Shown: positions 55,926-62,847 of the stretch, one piece after another
Position numbering within the stretch: position 1 is the first letter of the stretch
How the letters are laid out: each line of letters starts with the position of its first letter
Origin: an uncultured Bacteroidota bacterium
GTDB lineage: Bacteria; Bacteroidota; Bacteroidia; Flavobacteriales; Flavobacteriaceae
Assembly: GCA_902523635.1 (NCBI GenBank)
Contig: CABZAE010000004.1
Coordinates: 1 to 64,000 of the forward strand
Length of the DNA: 64,000 nucleotides
Reading direction: 5' to 3'
Position numbers and translations under genes: made by a program
Notes under the pieces: generated by a model
Database searches by the model: none
The model's input: the letters and a program-made list of their open reading frames with translations, nothing else
Told to the model about the DNA's origin: nothing

Positions 55926-56492
55926 ATGGCAATTACAGAGAATACAGAGATCAAAAGTTACTCAAATCACAAAGACAATTTGCTTAAATCTACAATAGAC
56001 AGCAGCGGCAAAAAACATACCAGGAAAAGAGATAACGAAGGATATATGAAACTTGATAGGAGGTTTAAAAATGGTACACCTTATGATCCTGCAGACTTGC
56101 AAAAAAGAAAATATACAGTTAGAGAAAAAAGTAAATATGAATGGGTCAAACTGCTAACAAAAGAAAAATACAATACACTTGCAACAATACAATTCAGGAT
56201 GCGCAACAAATATATGTTTGAAGATAAAATGAGACATCTAAGCGAACATCCAAGATCACGCAGTCTGTTCTATGCAGTTGAGCAAAATGCAGATGGGTTA
56301 GGGTATCATATACACTTGATGCTGAAAGCTACAAAAGTAGATTCTTACAATCTGTCTTATGCTTTAGATATTGCACCAAGTTGCATAACATATTTTGAAA
56401 ATATTGACAATAACCAAAAGGTCTCGCGGTATGTCAATAAAGAAATGGGTAGAGACTTAACACACTATAATTTTTATAAAAATGGATTATAA
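55926..56492 (+). CDS. rep: putative HUH-type replication initiator (Rep-like)
   Basis: Protein of 188 residues with the three motifs of rolling-circle Rep proteins: TLATIQFR (motif I, about 84-91), GYHIHLML (HUH motif, His128 and His130) and KVSRYVNKEMGRD (motif III, candidate nucleophile Tyr169 and Lys172). The N-terminal 70 residues are basic. It would nick one strand at an origin. It is shorter than many Reps and has no helicase domain. The next gene overlaps by 11 bp. The call is from motif order and spacing; a relaxase-like or phage initiation role is possible. Confidence 0.6.
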   Translation: MAITENTEIKSYSNHKDNLLKSTIDSSGKKHTRKRDNEGYMKLDRRFKNGTPYDPADLQKRKYTVREKSKYEWVKLLTKEKYNTLATIQFRMRNKYMFEDKMRHLSEHPRSRSLFYAVEQNADGLGYHIHLMLKATKVDSYNLSYALDIAPSCITYFENIDNNQKVSRYVNKEMGRDLTHYNFYKNGL

Positions 56493-56616
56493 CGATACAA
56501 TAATATTTAAAACAAGTAAAGAAGATAAAGCAGAGCTTCAAAAAGAAGCAAATAAATTAAGAGTAAATCTTTCAAGTCTAATCAGATATAAATTATTTTC
56601 AGATGGGACTATATAG
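56482..56616 (+). CDS. ribbon-helix-helix DNA-binding protein, 44 residues
   Basis: Tiny protein with the Arc/CopG pattern: strand DTIIFKTSKED, helix AELQKEANKLR, turn VNLSSLIRYKLF. The G-like turn and SSLIR are typical of second helices. It overlaps the Rep-like gene by 11 bp and the next by 14 bp, so it is translationally coupled. Plausible roles are copy control, relaxosome accessory or recombination directionality. The fold is inferred from pattern; no homologue was searched. Confidence 0.65.
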   Translation: MDYNDTIIFKTSKEDKAELQKEANKLRVNLSSLIRYKLFSDGTI

Positions 56617-56848
56617 AGTAAAAGCAGATGCAAACCAACCTGAAATGCAACATCTCACAGACAAACAGGTCGCGGTGCTAAAATCTACAAAAGAGATGAT
56701 TCGTCAAAGACTAAAAGTCAGTCTGACTAACAAGGAGATCAAACTATTAAGAGAAATAATGGGAGTTGCTGCAGATACCAAAATAGATAGACTTGCAGAA
56801 TTATTTATATGTCAAACTTTAGAAAAATACAGTAATGGGAAAAGGTAA
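56603..56848 (+). CDS. unknown small protein of the element (81 residues)
   Basis: I do not recognise this protein. It is charged and mostly helical (LTDKQVAVLKSTKEMIRQRL, LTNKEIKLLREIMG, KIDRLAELFICQTLEKY). It overlaps the ribbon-helix-helix gene by 14 bp and the next gene by 14 bp, so it belongs to the coupled operon. No signal peptide or membrane segment is visible. A DNA- or protein-binding role is only a guess. Confidence 0.55.
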   Translation: MGLYRVKADANQPEMQHLTDKQVAVLKSTKEMIRQRLKVSLTNKEIKLLREIMGVAADTKIDRLAELFICQTLEKYSNGKR

Positions 56849-57383
56849 AAAGTTCGTACCAATGAAAGTTCACGTGAATGAACAAGGGTATAAATATGCG
56901 CAGAAATGTGCCAAAGAAAAATTAGAAATATTATGGGCAGGTATGAGCTGGTGTGGGTCTCACATCAATACAGATGCAATAGACAGAAAGTTATTTTTAG
57001 ATGATATGGTTAAAGAGTTCAGGCGTTGTGTCCAGGAACAAAAGGGTAAGCAAATGGGAATAAAATTAACAGACGAAAAGATACTGTTCCTATTGGATAT
57101 CAATGACAGTCCACTAAGTAATTATGCAATGGAGTTTAATAAAATAGATGCAGACATTATTGTAAAAGGAGATGATTATGCTAGTATCGTAGATATAGAA
57201 AACTTTACTAGGTACACAGAAAATGAAATAGAGAATGAAAAAATAATTAGGGGTAACAATCTTATTAAGGCTTTAGATTTAGTAGGAAAATATACTAAGG
57301 TTCTACCATTCCAGGTTCAACAGGCTACAAGTAATTTTCTGACTTTCGATATTTCAGGCAATGGATATAAAATAAATATTTAA
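56835..57383 (+). CDS. unknown protein of the element (182 residues)
   Basis: I do not recognise this protein. It starts MGKGKKFVPMKVHVNEQG, contains CAKEKLEILWAGMSWCGSHIN and DMVKEFRRCVQEQKGKQMG, and ends with a short beta-rich part. It has no membrane segment. It is the last gene of the coupled operon; the second hairpin module begins 4 bp after its stop. A role in replication or packaging is possible only by position. Confidence 0.6.
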   Translation: MGKGKKFVPMKVHVNEQGYKYAQKCAKEKLEILWAGMSWCGSHINTDAIDRKLFLDDMVKEFRRCVQEQKGKQMGIKLTDEKILFLLDINDSPLSNYAMEFNKIDADIIVKGDDYASIVDIENFTRYTENEIENEKIIRGNNLIKALDLVGKYTKVLPFQVQQATSNFLTFDISGNGYKINI

Positions 57384-57386
57384 AGG

Positions 57387-57423
57387 TTTCTGGACCAATG
57401 CATTGAAAATGCATGGTCAGAAA
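57387..57423. repeat. palindromic hairpin module, copy 2
   Basis: The same 24-nt core as at 55834-55857. Its flanks have changed from TTT/AAA to TTTCTG/CAGAAA, yet remain self-complementary apart from one extra G. It starts 4 bp after the operon's last stop. It is followed by AAAACAAG and TGGCAG as in copy 1. Confidence 0.75.
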
Positions 57424-57430
57424 ACAAGTG

Positions 57431-57485
57431 TAGTAATGGCAGGTTTTTCTTCTATCATTTCTGCTTCAGTCCCCTGCTGTTACTA
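57431..57485 (+). other. second hairpin after module copy 2, possible structured RNA
   Basis: TAGTAATGGCAGG (57431-57443) can pair with CCTGCTGTTACTA (57473-57485) as a 13-bp RNA stem with two G-U wobbles and a loop of about 29 nt. With copy 2 it makes about 100 nt of stacked hairpins. No T run follows, so it does not look like a simple terminator. Could be an RNA or a protein-binding site. Confidence 0.4.
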
Positions 57486-57567
57486 TGCTAATAACGATAA
57501 AGTAACGAGGTTAATCTGGAACTAGATAATTGTTTTTAAGGTCAGATGTTTGTAGATTTAGAGTATT

Positions 57568-57717
57568 GTGAGTGTTAGTAAACGTAAATTATCTGAAAAA
57601 GAAAAATGGGATATGGTGTCTGGAAAATTTACACCACCACCTAAAAAAAATAATAACAAATGGATAGCCGTTATAATTATTATAGCTGGTATTCTTATGT
57701 TATTATTTGGTTTTTAA
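57568..57717 (+). CDS. small single-membrane-span protein of the element (49 residues)
   Basis: A GTG-started frame: charged head (SKRKLSEKEKWDMVSG), a proline/lysine linker (FTPPPKKNNNK), then one hydrophobic segment (WIAVIIIIAGILMLLFGF) at the end. This is tail-anchored topology. It overlaps the convergent membrane protein by 4 bp. A clean layout supports a real gene, but its short length and GTG start keep confidence moderate. Function unknown. Confidence 0.45.
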   Translation: MSVSKRKLSEKEKWDMVSGKFTPPPKKNNNKWIAVIIIIAGILMLLFGF

Positions 57718-57995
57718 TTTGTATTGAAAACTTTTAAAAAACCAACAAGTCCAAAGATTGATCCGAATACAATTTGAGCTGTATCAAAGTGGGTCATAAA
57801 TAAGAAATTATAACCTTCTATTATGTATTCGTTCGTTATCATATCACTATCAATCATAATAAAAGTAAATCCTCTTACCATCCATAGAACGAAGATGCCA
57901 AACAGACCATAAACAAAAAACATAACAATGCCACCTCCAATAGCACCTAAAGTTCTAACAGTTGAGTTTAAGAAACTAAATACAGCTTTAAACAT
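57714..57995 (-). CDS. small membrane protein of the element (93 residues)
   Basis: Two to three hydrophobic segments (about 13-44 and 67-90), with a charged polar stretch between (DSDMITNEYIIEG). It is the only gene of the element on the minus strand, 17 bp from the divergent 58013 gene. No family is recognised. Holin-like or exclusion-type roles can be imagined, but nothing in the sequence decides. Confidence 0.55.
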   Translation of the reverse strand: MFKAVFSFLNSTVRTLGAIGGGIVMFFVYGLFGIFVLWMVRGFTFIMIDSDMITNEYIIEGYNFLFMTHFDTAQIVFGSIFGLVGFLKVFNTN

Positions 57996-58012
57996 ATCTA
58001 AATATACAAATT

Positions 58013-58372
58013 ATGAGATTTCAACAAGGTAACGAATACGGCAAGCTGTCTAAACGCAGTAAAGATTTATTCAAACAAGAAATCAAGGACAAACTAAAGA
58101 ATAATGTTTTTGATGTACTTTACAATATGGATGTAACAGAATTTACTACAAATCAAAAGTTAAAATACTTACAAGTTGTGCTGCCATATCTAACACCAAA
58201 ATTAAGAATGTCTTATAATAATGATGTCGCTGAAGATGTACCGCTCTTTTGTGATGAGCCACCAACAATATTGGTATTTAAAAATGCAGAACAGAAGCAA
58301 GCTTACGACAATGCAACAGACGAAGAAAAAATAGAAATGGAAAAGGAATTAGCTATAAAAAATGATAAATAA
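58013..58372 (+). CDS. unknown protein, possibly terminase-small-subunit-like (119 residues)
   Basis: It begins RFQQGNEYGKLSKRSKDLFKQ, reminiscent of the GN-x-x-G opening of small phage packaging or host-takeover proteins, followed by a helical block (NVFDVLYNMDVTEFTTNQKLKYLQVVLPYLTPKLR) and an acidic C-terminus. If this is a terminase small subunit, the element could redirect packaging like a phage satellite. The likeness is weak and from memory; an unrelated DNA-binding protein is equally possible. Confidence 0.4.
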   Translation: MRFQQGNEYGKLSKRSKDLFKQEIKDKLKNNVFDVLYNMDVTEFTTNQKLKYLQVVLPYLTPKLRMSYNNDVAEDVPLFCDEPPTILVFKNAEQKQAYDNATDEEKIEMEKELAIKNDK

Positions 58373-58416
58373 AACTATATTTGTCAAGCAATTTTAAGCA
58401 TCAAAATAGGTCTATT

Positions 58417-58436
58417 GATGACCCAAATGATGACCA
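58417..58436 (+). repeat. right pair of GATGACC repeats (putative recombinase arm sites)
   Basis: GATGACCC at 58417-58424 and GATGACCA at 58429-58436, 12 bp apart and in the same orientation as the left cluster. They lie 54 bp inside the right tRNA repeat. The shared spacing and position at both ends support recombinase binding. Confidence 0.6.
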
Positions 58437-58490
58437 CAAATATTATTTGTAACTTTAAAATTGATGTAAGTGATTGATTATCAGTTACTT

Positions 58491-58565
58491 GGGCGCTTAG
58501 CTCAGTTGGTTCAGAGCACTTGGTTTACACCCAAGGGGTCGGGGGTTCGAATCCCTCAGCGCCCA
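58491..58565 (+). tRNA. tRNA-Val (anticodon UAC), chimeric 5' half from the element (attR)
   Basis: A complete 75-nt cloverleaf: acceptor GGGCGCT/AGCGCCC, D stem GCTC/GAGC, anticodon arm CTTGG-TTTACAC-CCAAG, T arm GGGGG/CCCTC and A73. The first 45 nt repeat the attL fragment at 53787. The 3' half is therefore the original chromosomal part, while the 5' half and all upstream DNA come from the element. No clear promoter is visible just upstream. Confidence 0.95.
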
Positions 58566-58628
58566 CGTTATCAAACTATAATTAAATTTTTTTCAATTTA
58601 AAAATAGCTTCCATAATTCCTGAATGTA

Positions 58629-61163
58629 TTAAATATTATCTAATGCACTATCAATTAATTTTTTCAAATGATTTTTGTGAGCTAATGTCGACAGGTTTCC
58701 ATTCTTTGATTTGAGCTTTTTTGATAATTTTTCAAGGTTATAAATAGCCATTGACTTTGCAGGTATTTTATATCTTCTAGAATTTGTTCCAGAAACCATT
58801 TCAATCAATCTTGAAACATAAGTTGCTTGTAGATTTTGACGAAATGTGTTTATGTTATTATTTTTTATATCTGCATCGAAAATAGCGCTATTTAAATCTG
58901 TCATAAATTCTGTTAATTTATATTGATTTCCATATAGTTCTGAATCAATTATCCTTTGCAATGTATTTGGATGTAAAAGATGAGATAAAGTGACTGTTTG
59001 GTAACCCAAAACTTGGTCATGAATTTTGGGATCCTCTGGGCCTGAAAAGAAATCCTGACCACGTCTTTCTCTTGCTAATAAATTGTAAAGTTCATTTGGA
59101 ATTTTAAAGGATTCTGGCGAAAAGATATATTTAGCCAAAGTATTCATAGCTTTTTTTTGATCTTCATAGTTGACTGGAGTGTAAGGTTTGGTACCACCTT
59201 GTTGACCAACAACAGATCTGTCAACATAAACACCACCAATAAATCTTGAGATTACGCTACCTGCTCTTGAAGATGAGCTATTTAAAATGTAAAAGGCTCT
59301 CCTTAAATCTTCATATGTTGATCCTTCTTTTAGAAATTTGTCTTGAATTTCAGACATTAACCTTTTGTTTAATATGAATCTATCAGTCGCAAATTTGATT
59401 GGATCATTAGATAAATCGTAAACCATAATTCTTGGATCAATTCCTCTGTTAGAGCTACTCATTGCATCTGCATCATTACCGAAAGCTAGTTCAGGCTCAG
59501 TCGATCTAATGAGTATATCATTTATTTCACCACTAGTCAGTTTTGGTTTATATGCAAATTCAATTGCCCAAACATCATATGGACCAACAGAAACATCTGA
59601 AAATTGTGCTTGTTTACTTTTGTCTAAACTAACATTGGGTGCAGGGTACTCCATTACCGATCCATTGATAGATTTTCCTTTAATTAGTTCAGGATTCGTT
59701 AACTCTTCAGGACTATACAGATGACTGCTTTTAAAATTATGGTTTAAACCTAATGTATGCCCTACCTCATGCATTATTAGACGGTACATATTATCTTTTT
59801 CAAGTTTTCCCAGTTCAATGTCATCACTTGAAAGTTCAGGATAAATTGTTTTACCGTAAAGGATGTTTTCATGCACGTGTTCGCCAGCAAGGCAAATATG
59901 TTCAAAATTTTCTGAGTGAGTGTCGTCATCATCTAAGCTCATATTTGCATTTGGATCCAAATAAAGTTTTTCATAAAAAACTCGATTTGTGAAATGAACA
60001 AACTCTAACATAATGTCTGCAGCTATGATTTCTCCAGTTCTTGGATTGGCCATGGATGGGCCATATCCACCAAAAGGTGGATTTGGAGATGAAGTCCAAC
60101 GAAGAACGTTGTACCTTATGTCACCAGCATCCCAATCAGCATCATCAGGTTGAGTTTTTACTACAATTGCATTTTTAAAGCCAGCTTTTTCAAAAGCAAT
60201 ATTCCATTTTAGTACAGCATCTTTAATCGTTTCTCTCCACTCAATTGGTGTTGAATTTTCAATCCAAAATGTAATTGGTTTAATTGGCTCTGAAATTTTG
60301 AGTTCAGGATTTTTTTTAATCAGTCTCCATTTATTGATCATGTCTCTGTAGTTGGTAGTTTTTGTTGAAGTCATGTCAGAGGTTTCTGTCGTGAAGTAAC
60401 CAACTCTTGGATCTGCATATCTAATCTCATAATCCTCGTCGGGCATTTCAACTAAAGAGTGAAAAACTTGTATTGAAACATGTCTAGGATCAGCAATTGC
60501 ATCTGAACCACCGTTCAGATAATTCGGATTATTGTAAACATATTCCGTTTTTAAATTTGTATTTTTCGGGTAATTTTTAATTTCTCTAATTTTTGATTTT
60601 TCTTTGTCAAAGCTCCCTAAACTAAATGAATTGGAGGAAGCACCAGGACGCCTTGGGCTCTTAATTCTGGTTAAAGTTTCAGAATTAAACATTTTATCAG
60701 TATCTATCAAAAAGAGACCGTTTTTTTTATCCTCAACTAAAATTTTGGTACTAAAAAAAATTGATTCACTGATATTGGCTTCTTTTGATTTTGAGAGAGG
60801 ACTTTTGGGGTCAAAATAAAAATTAGTATTTGGAGCAATAAATTCAATTTTATCAAAAAACCTTTTAATATAAAAAATTGTTCCTCCGTTATATCTTCCT
60901 CTAAAACCGCCGGCCTCAGTAACTCCGTCAGCAATTTGAGAAAAATGTATGAATTCCTTATCAAACTGATCATTAGAAACTGTCATTTTGAGTTTACCTG
61001 AAACTGTATCTTGGTATATAGTGAATAAACCATCGATTTTTTTACTTGATTTGGTTAACTCAGAAATTGTTTTTTCTTTCTTTTTTTCATTTTTTTTGTC
61101 CTGTGAAATGGTATTGACAGAAAAAAGTAGAGATATTAAAATAAGAGTGATTTTTTTTTTCAT
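58629..61163 (-). CDS. secreted zinc metalloprotease, paralogue of the 26632-29112 gene
   Basis: Protein of 844 residues with signal peptide (ending near TISQ). The zinc motif is HEVGHTLGLNH: His465, Glu466, His469 and His475. A Met-turn-like NGSVMEYPAPN follows, then a helical C-terminal domain (residues about 600-844). It shares domain order with the 826-residue paralogue and segments such as EKAGFKNAIVVKTQPDDADW. Role unknown; a peptidase with a metzincin-type motif is likely secreted. Upstream is a long inverted repeat (61179-61217). Confidence 0.85.
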   Translation of the reverse strand: MKKKITLILISLLFSVNTISQDKKNEKKKEKTISELTKSSKKIDGLFTIYQDTVSGKLKMTVSNDQFDKEFIHFSQIADGVTEAGGFRGRYNGGTIFYIKRFFDKIEFIAPNTNFYFDPKSPLSKSKEANISESIFFSTKILVEDKKNGLFLIDTDKMFNSETLTRIKSPRRPGASSNSFSLGSFDKEKSKIREIKNYPKNTNLKTEYVYNNPNYLNGGSDAIADPRHVSIQVFHSLVEMPDEDYEIRYADPRVGYFTTETSDMTSTKTTNYRDMINKWRLIKKNPELKISEPIKPITFWIENSTPIEWRETIKDAVLKWNIAFEKAGFKNAIVVKTQPDDADWDAGDIRYNVLRWTSSPNPPFGGYGPSMANPRTGEIIAADIMLEFVHFTNRVFYEKLYLDPNANMSLDDDDTHSENFEHICLAGEHVHENILYGKTIYPELSSDDIELGKLEKDNMYRLIMHEVGHTLGLNHNFKSSHLYSPEELTNPELIKGKSINGSVMEYPAPNVSLDKSKQAQFSDVSVGPYDVWAIEFAYKPKLTSGEINDILIRSTEPELAFGNDADAMSSSNRGIDPRIMVYDLSNDPIKFATDRFILNKRLMSEIQDKFLKEGSTYEDLRRAFYILNSSSSRAGSVISRFIGGVYVDRSVVGQQGGTKPYTPVNYEDQKKAMNTLAKYIFSPESFKIPNELYNLLARERRGQDFFSGPEDPKIHDQVLGYQTVTLSHLLHPNTLQRIIDSELYGNQYKLTEFMTDLNSAIFDADIKNNNINTFRQNLQATYVSRLIEMVSGTNSRRYKIPAKSMAIYNLEKLSKKLKSKNGNLSTLAHKNHLKKLIDSALDNI

Positions 61164-61178
61164 TTTTTGTATTCTTTA

Positions 61179-61217
61179 TATGACAATATACTAAATCAGA
61201 ATTTAGTAGTTGTCATA
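61179..61217. promoter_or_regulatory. bipartite inverted repeat between the metalloprotease and SDR genes
   Basis: TATGACAA/TTGTCATA (8 bp, outer) and TACTAAAT/ATTTAGTA (8 bp, inner) form a 16-bp stem with a 4-nt loop CAGA and a small bulge. It is 15 bp before the metalloprotease ATG, where its promoter or leader should be. No T run follows, so it is not a terminator. It may be an operator or a leader hairpin. Confidence 0.45.
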
Positions 61218-61311
61218 AAATTTAAAATTATCTACAAATAAAATTTAAGTTTTAATTCTATTAAATTTTGTTCTGTTGTTTTGATTTTATATAATTACAT
61301 TAAAATAAAAG

Positions 61312-62061
61312 TTGAAAGTATTAATAACAGGTGCGTCGCGTGGTATTGGATTACAAATAGCTAAAGATTTACTTGAAAGAGGTCATGATTTGGCTCTCCA
61401 TTGTAATAAAAATTCTTCTGCTCTAAAATTGCTTTTAAAAAAAAATAAATCTGATTCATTCATTATACAAGCAAATCTTTCCAAAATTACTCACATCAAG
61501 AAACTCGTTAATGAAACATATAATAAATTCAATATTCCTGACTGTATCATTAACAATGCTGGGATAGCTCAGTCTGCTGACATATCTTTAGAAATTGATA
61601 AATGGAATAACCTGTTCGAAGAAACAATGCATGTAAACTTGAGAGCTCCAGCTTTAATTTCAAAAGAATTTATCTGTTTAAAGAGAAAAAAAAATATCAA
61701 TTCTAGATTACGTATTATAAATATCAGCTCAAGAGCAGCCTTTCGTGGAGAGCAAGCCGATTACATCTCATACGCATGTTCTAAAGGAGCTTTATTGTCA
61801 TTGACTAAAACTATTTCAAAATCTTTTGGAAAAATTGATAATGTTATAGCAATAAGTATTGCTCCTGGGTTTGTAAGAACTGAAATGGCTCAAAAGTTTA
61901 TTGATAAACATGGGGAAGAAATTGCTACTGAGGGAATAACGCTCGATAGACTTACAGAGCCTACGGATCTATCACCAGTAATTTCTTTAATTACTGAGGG
62001 TAAATTAGATCATGCTTCAGGATCAACTATTGATATTAATGCAGGAAGTTATTTAAGATAA
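61312..62061 (+). CDS. short-chain dehydrogenase/reductase
   Basis: SDR oxidoreductase (249 residues) like 3-oxoacyl-ACP reductases. The cofactor loop is TGASRGIG (6-13), NNAG is present, catalytic Ser in NISSRAAF and Tyr-x-x-x-Lys in YACSK, and PGFVRTEM follows. The start is TTG: the loop lies at the very N-terminus and no upstream ATG is in frame. The substrate is unknown; it need not be fatty-acid synthesis because it stands alone here. Confidence 0.85.
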   Translation: MKVLITGASRGIGLQIAKDLLERGHDLALHCNKNSSALKLLLKKNKSDSFIIQANLSKITHIKKLVNETYNKFNIPDCIINNAGIAQSADISLEIDKWNNLFEETMHVNLRAPALISKEFICLKRKKNINSRLRIINISSRAAFRGEQADYISYACSKGALLSLTKTISKSFGKIDNVIAISIAPGFVRTEMAQKFIDKHGEEIATEGITLDRLTEPTDLSPVISLITEGKLDHASGSTIDINAGSYLR

Positions 62062-62127
62062 ATTAACTAGCATACAAAAAATAGTTATTTAATATTTTAT
62101 CTATTACTTTTGATAAAAATTATAATT

Positions 62128-62811
62128 ATGAAAAAAACAATTTTATTAATAGCTTTTATATTTAGCTCATTTTCCTATTCTCAGTATTGTGCATTTTTTG
62201 ATTTTGAAACTACAGAACCAGATTCTGTTGTTTCCACTCTGAAAGGAATGATGGATACTGAATGGGCCAAAAATATAGAGGGAACAAAATCATTATTTGC
62301 GTATCAATTCAATGGATCCAACAATGCAACACATTCTGTTCAATTTTGTTTTCCCAGTGAAGCCGCTTTTGCAAATTTCATGAACTCTTGGTATGGTTCT
62401 GTTCAAGCTCAGGTTTTCGGAGACAAAATGAATAAGTATATCAAACCTGTAAATCAAGCGCTCAATACCCCTGCTTGGTTTAAAAATGATTGGACGCCGG
62501 ATCAAGTTTTTATGATTTGGCAAATGGAAGTCACAAATCCTCCATTGTATGTAAAAGAGTTTGCAGAATTTTCTCAAAATTTTGCAAAAAAATATGATCT
62601 TCAAAATTCATATGGCGTAGGATATCCAATTAGCGGAAAAAACGCAGACTTTTCACATTTTGTTTGGGTCGGTGCCCCAGATGTTGAAACTGCTTTAAAA
62701 AACACAAAAGAGATGTACTCCGATCCCTCTTTCGCAAAATATTCCGCAAAAGTAAATGACATAAGAAAAGTTGTCAATACAATGATGATGGTAAGAGTCA
62801 TGGACTTCTAA
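62128..62811 (+). CDS. secreted protein of unknown function (227 residues)
   Basis: The signal peptide starts at MKKTILLIAFIF and ends near FSYSQ. I prefer this ATG over a TTG 18 bp upstream. The mature protein has a repeated alpha-beta pattern: VSTLKGMMDTEWAKN..., HSVQFCFPSEAAFANFMNSW and VFMIWQMEVTNPPLYVKEFAEF, HFVWVGAPDVETALKNTKEM, suggesting two ferredoxin-like (dimeric alpha-beta barrel type) repeats. No catalytic residues stand out. TACTTTTG at 62105-62112 matches a -7 box. A strong terminator follows. Confidence 0.6.
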   Translation: MKKTILLIAFIFSSFSYSQYCAFFDFETTEPDSVVSTLKGMMDTEWAKNIEGTKSLFAYQFNGSNNATHSVQFCFPSEAAFANFMNSWYGSVQAQVFGDKMNKYIKPVNQALNTPAWFKNDWTPDQVFMIWQMEVTNPPLYVKEFAEFSQNFAKKYDLQNSYGVGYPISGKNADFSHFVWVGAPDVETALKNTKEMYSDPSFAKYSAKVNDIRKVVNTMMMVRVMDF

Positions 62812-62821
62812 TAACTTTTAA

Positions 62822-62847
62822 AAACCCACTGAAAGGTGGGTTTTTTT
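62822..62847 (+). terminator. intrinsic terminator after the unknown secreted protein
   Basis: AACCCACT and GGTGGGTT pair around a GAAA loop (one T-G pair at the loop end) and are followed by seven T residues. It sits 11 bp after the stop and separates this gene from the carotenoid genes. Confidence 0.85.

Larger units (their letters stand above)
53787..58535. mobile_element. compact integrative element in tRNA-Val(UAC), about 4.7 kb
   Basis: Bounded by a 45-bp direct repeat of the tRNA-Val 5' half (53787-53831 and 58491-58535, 44 of 45 identical). It contains a tyrosine recombinase next to the left end, a Rep-like HUH protein, a ribbon-helix-helix protein, six further small frames, and two copies of a structured hairpin module. 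Excision between the repeats would give a circle of about 4704 bp. No capsid, tail, conjugation, toxin or restriction gene was recognised. It could be an integrating plasmid or a phage satellite. The boundaries are seen directly; mobility is inferred. Confidence 0.88.

Noticed and set aside
58582..58602. AT-only hairpin after tRNA-Val as a terminator
   Set aside because: The stem is 7 bp of A-T pairs with no T run after it, too weak to call.
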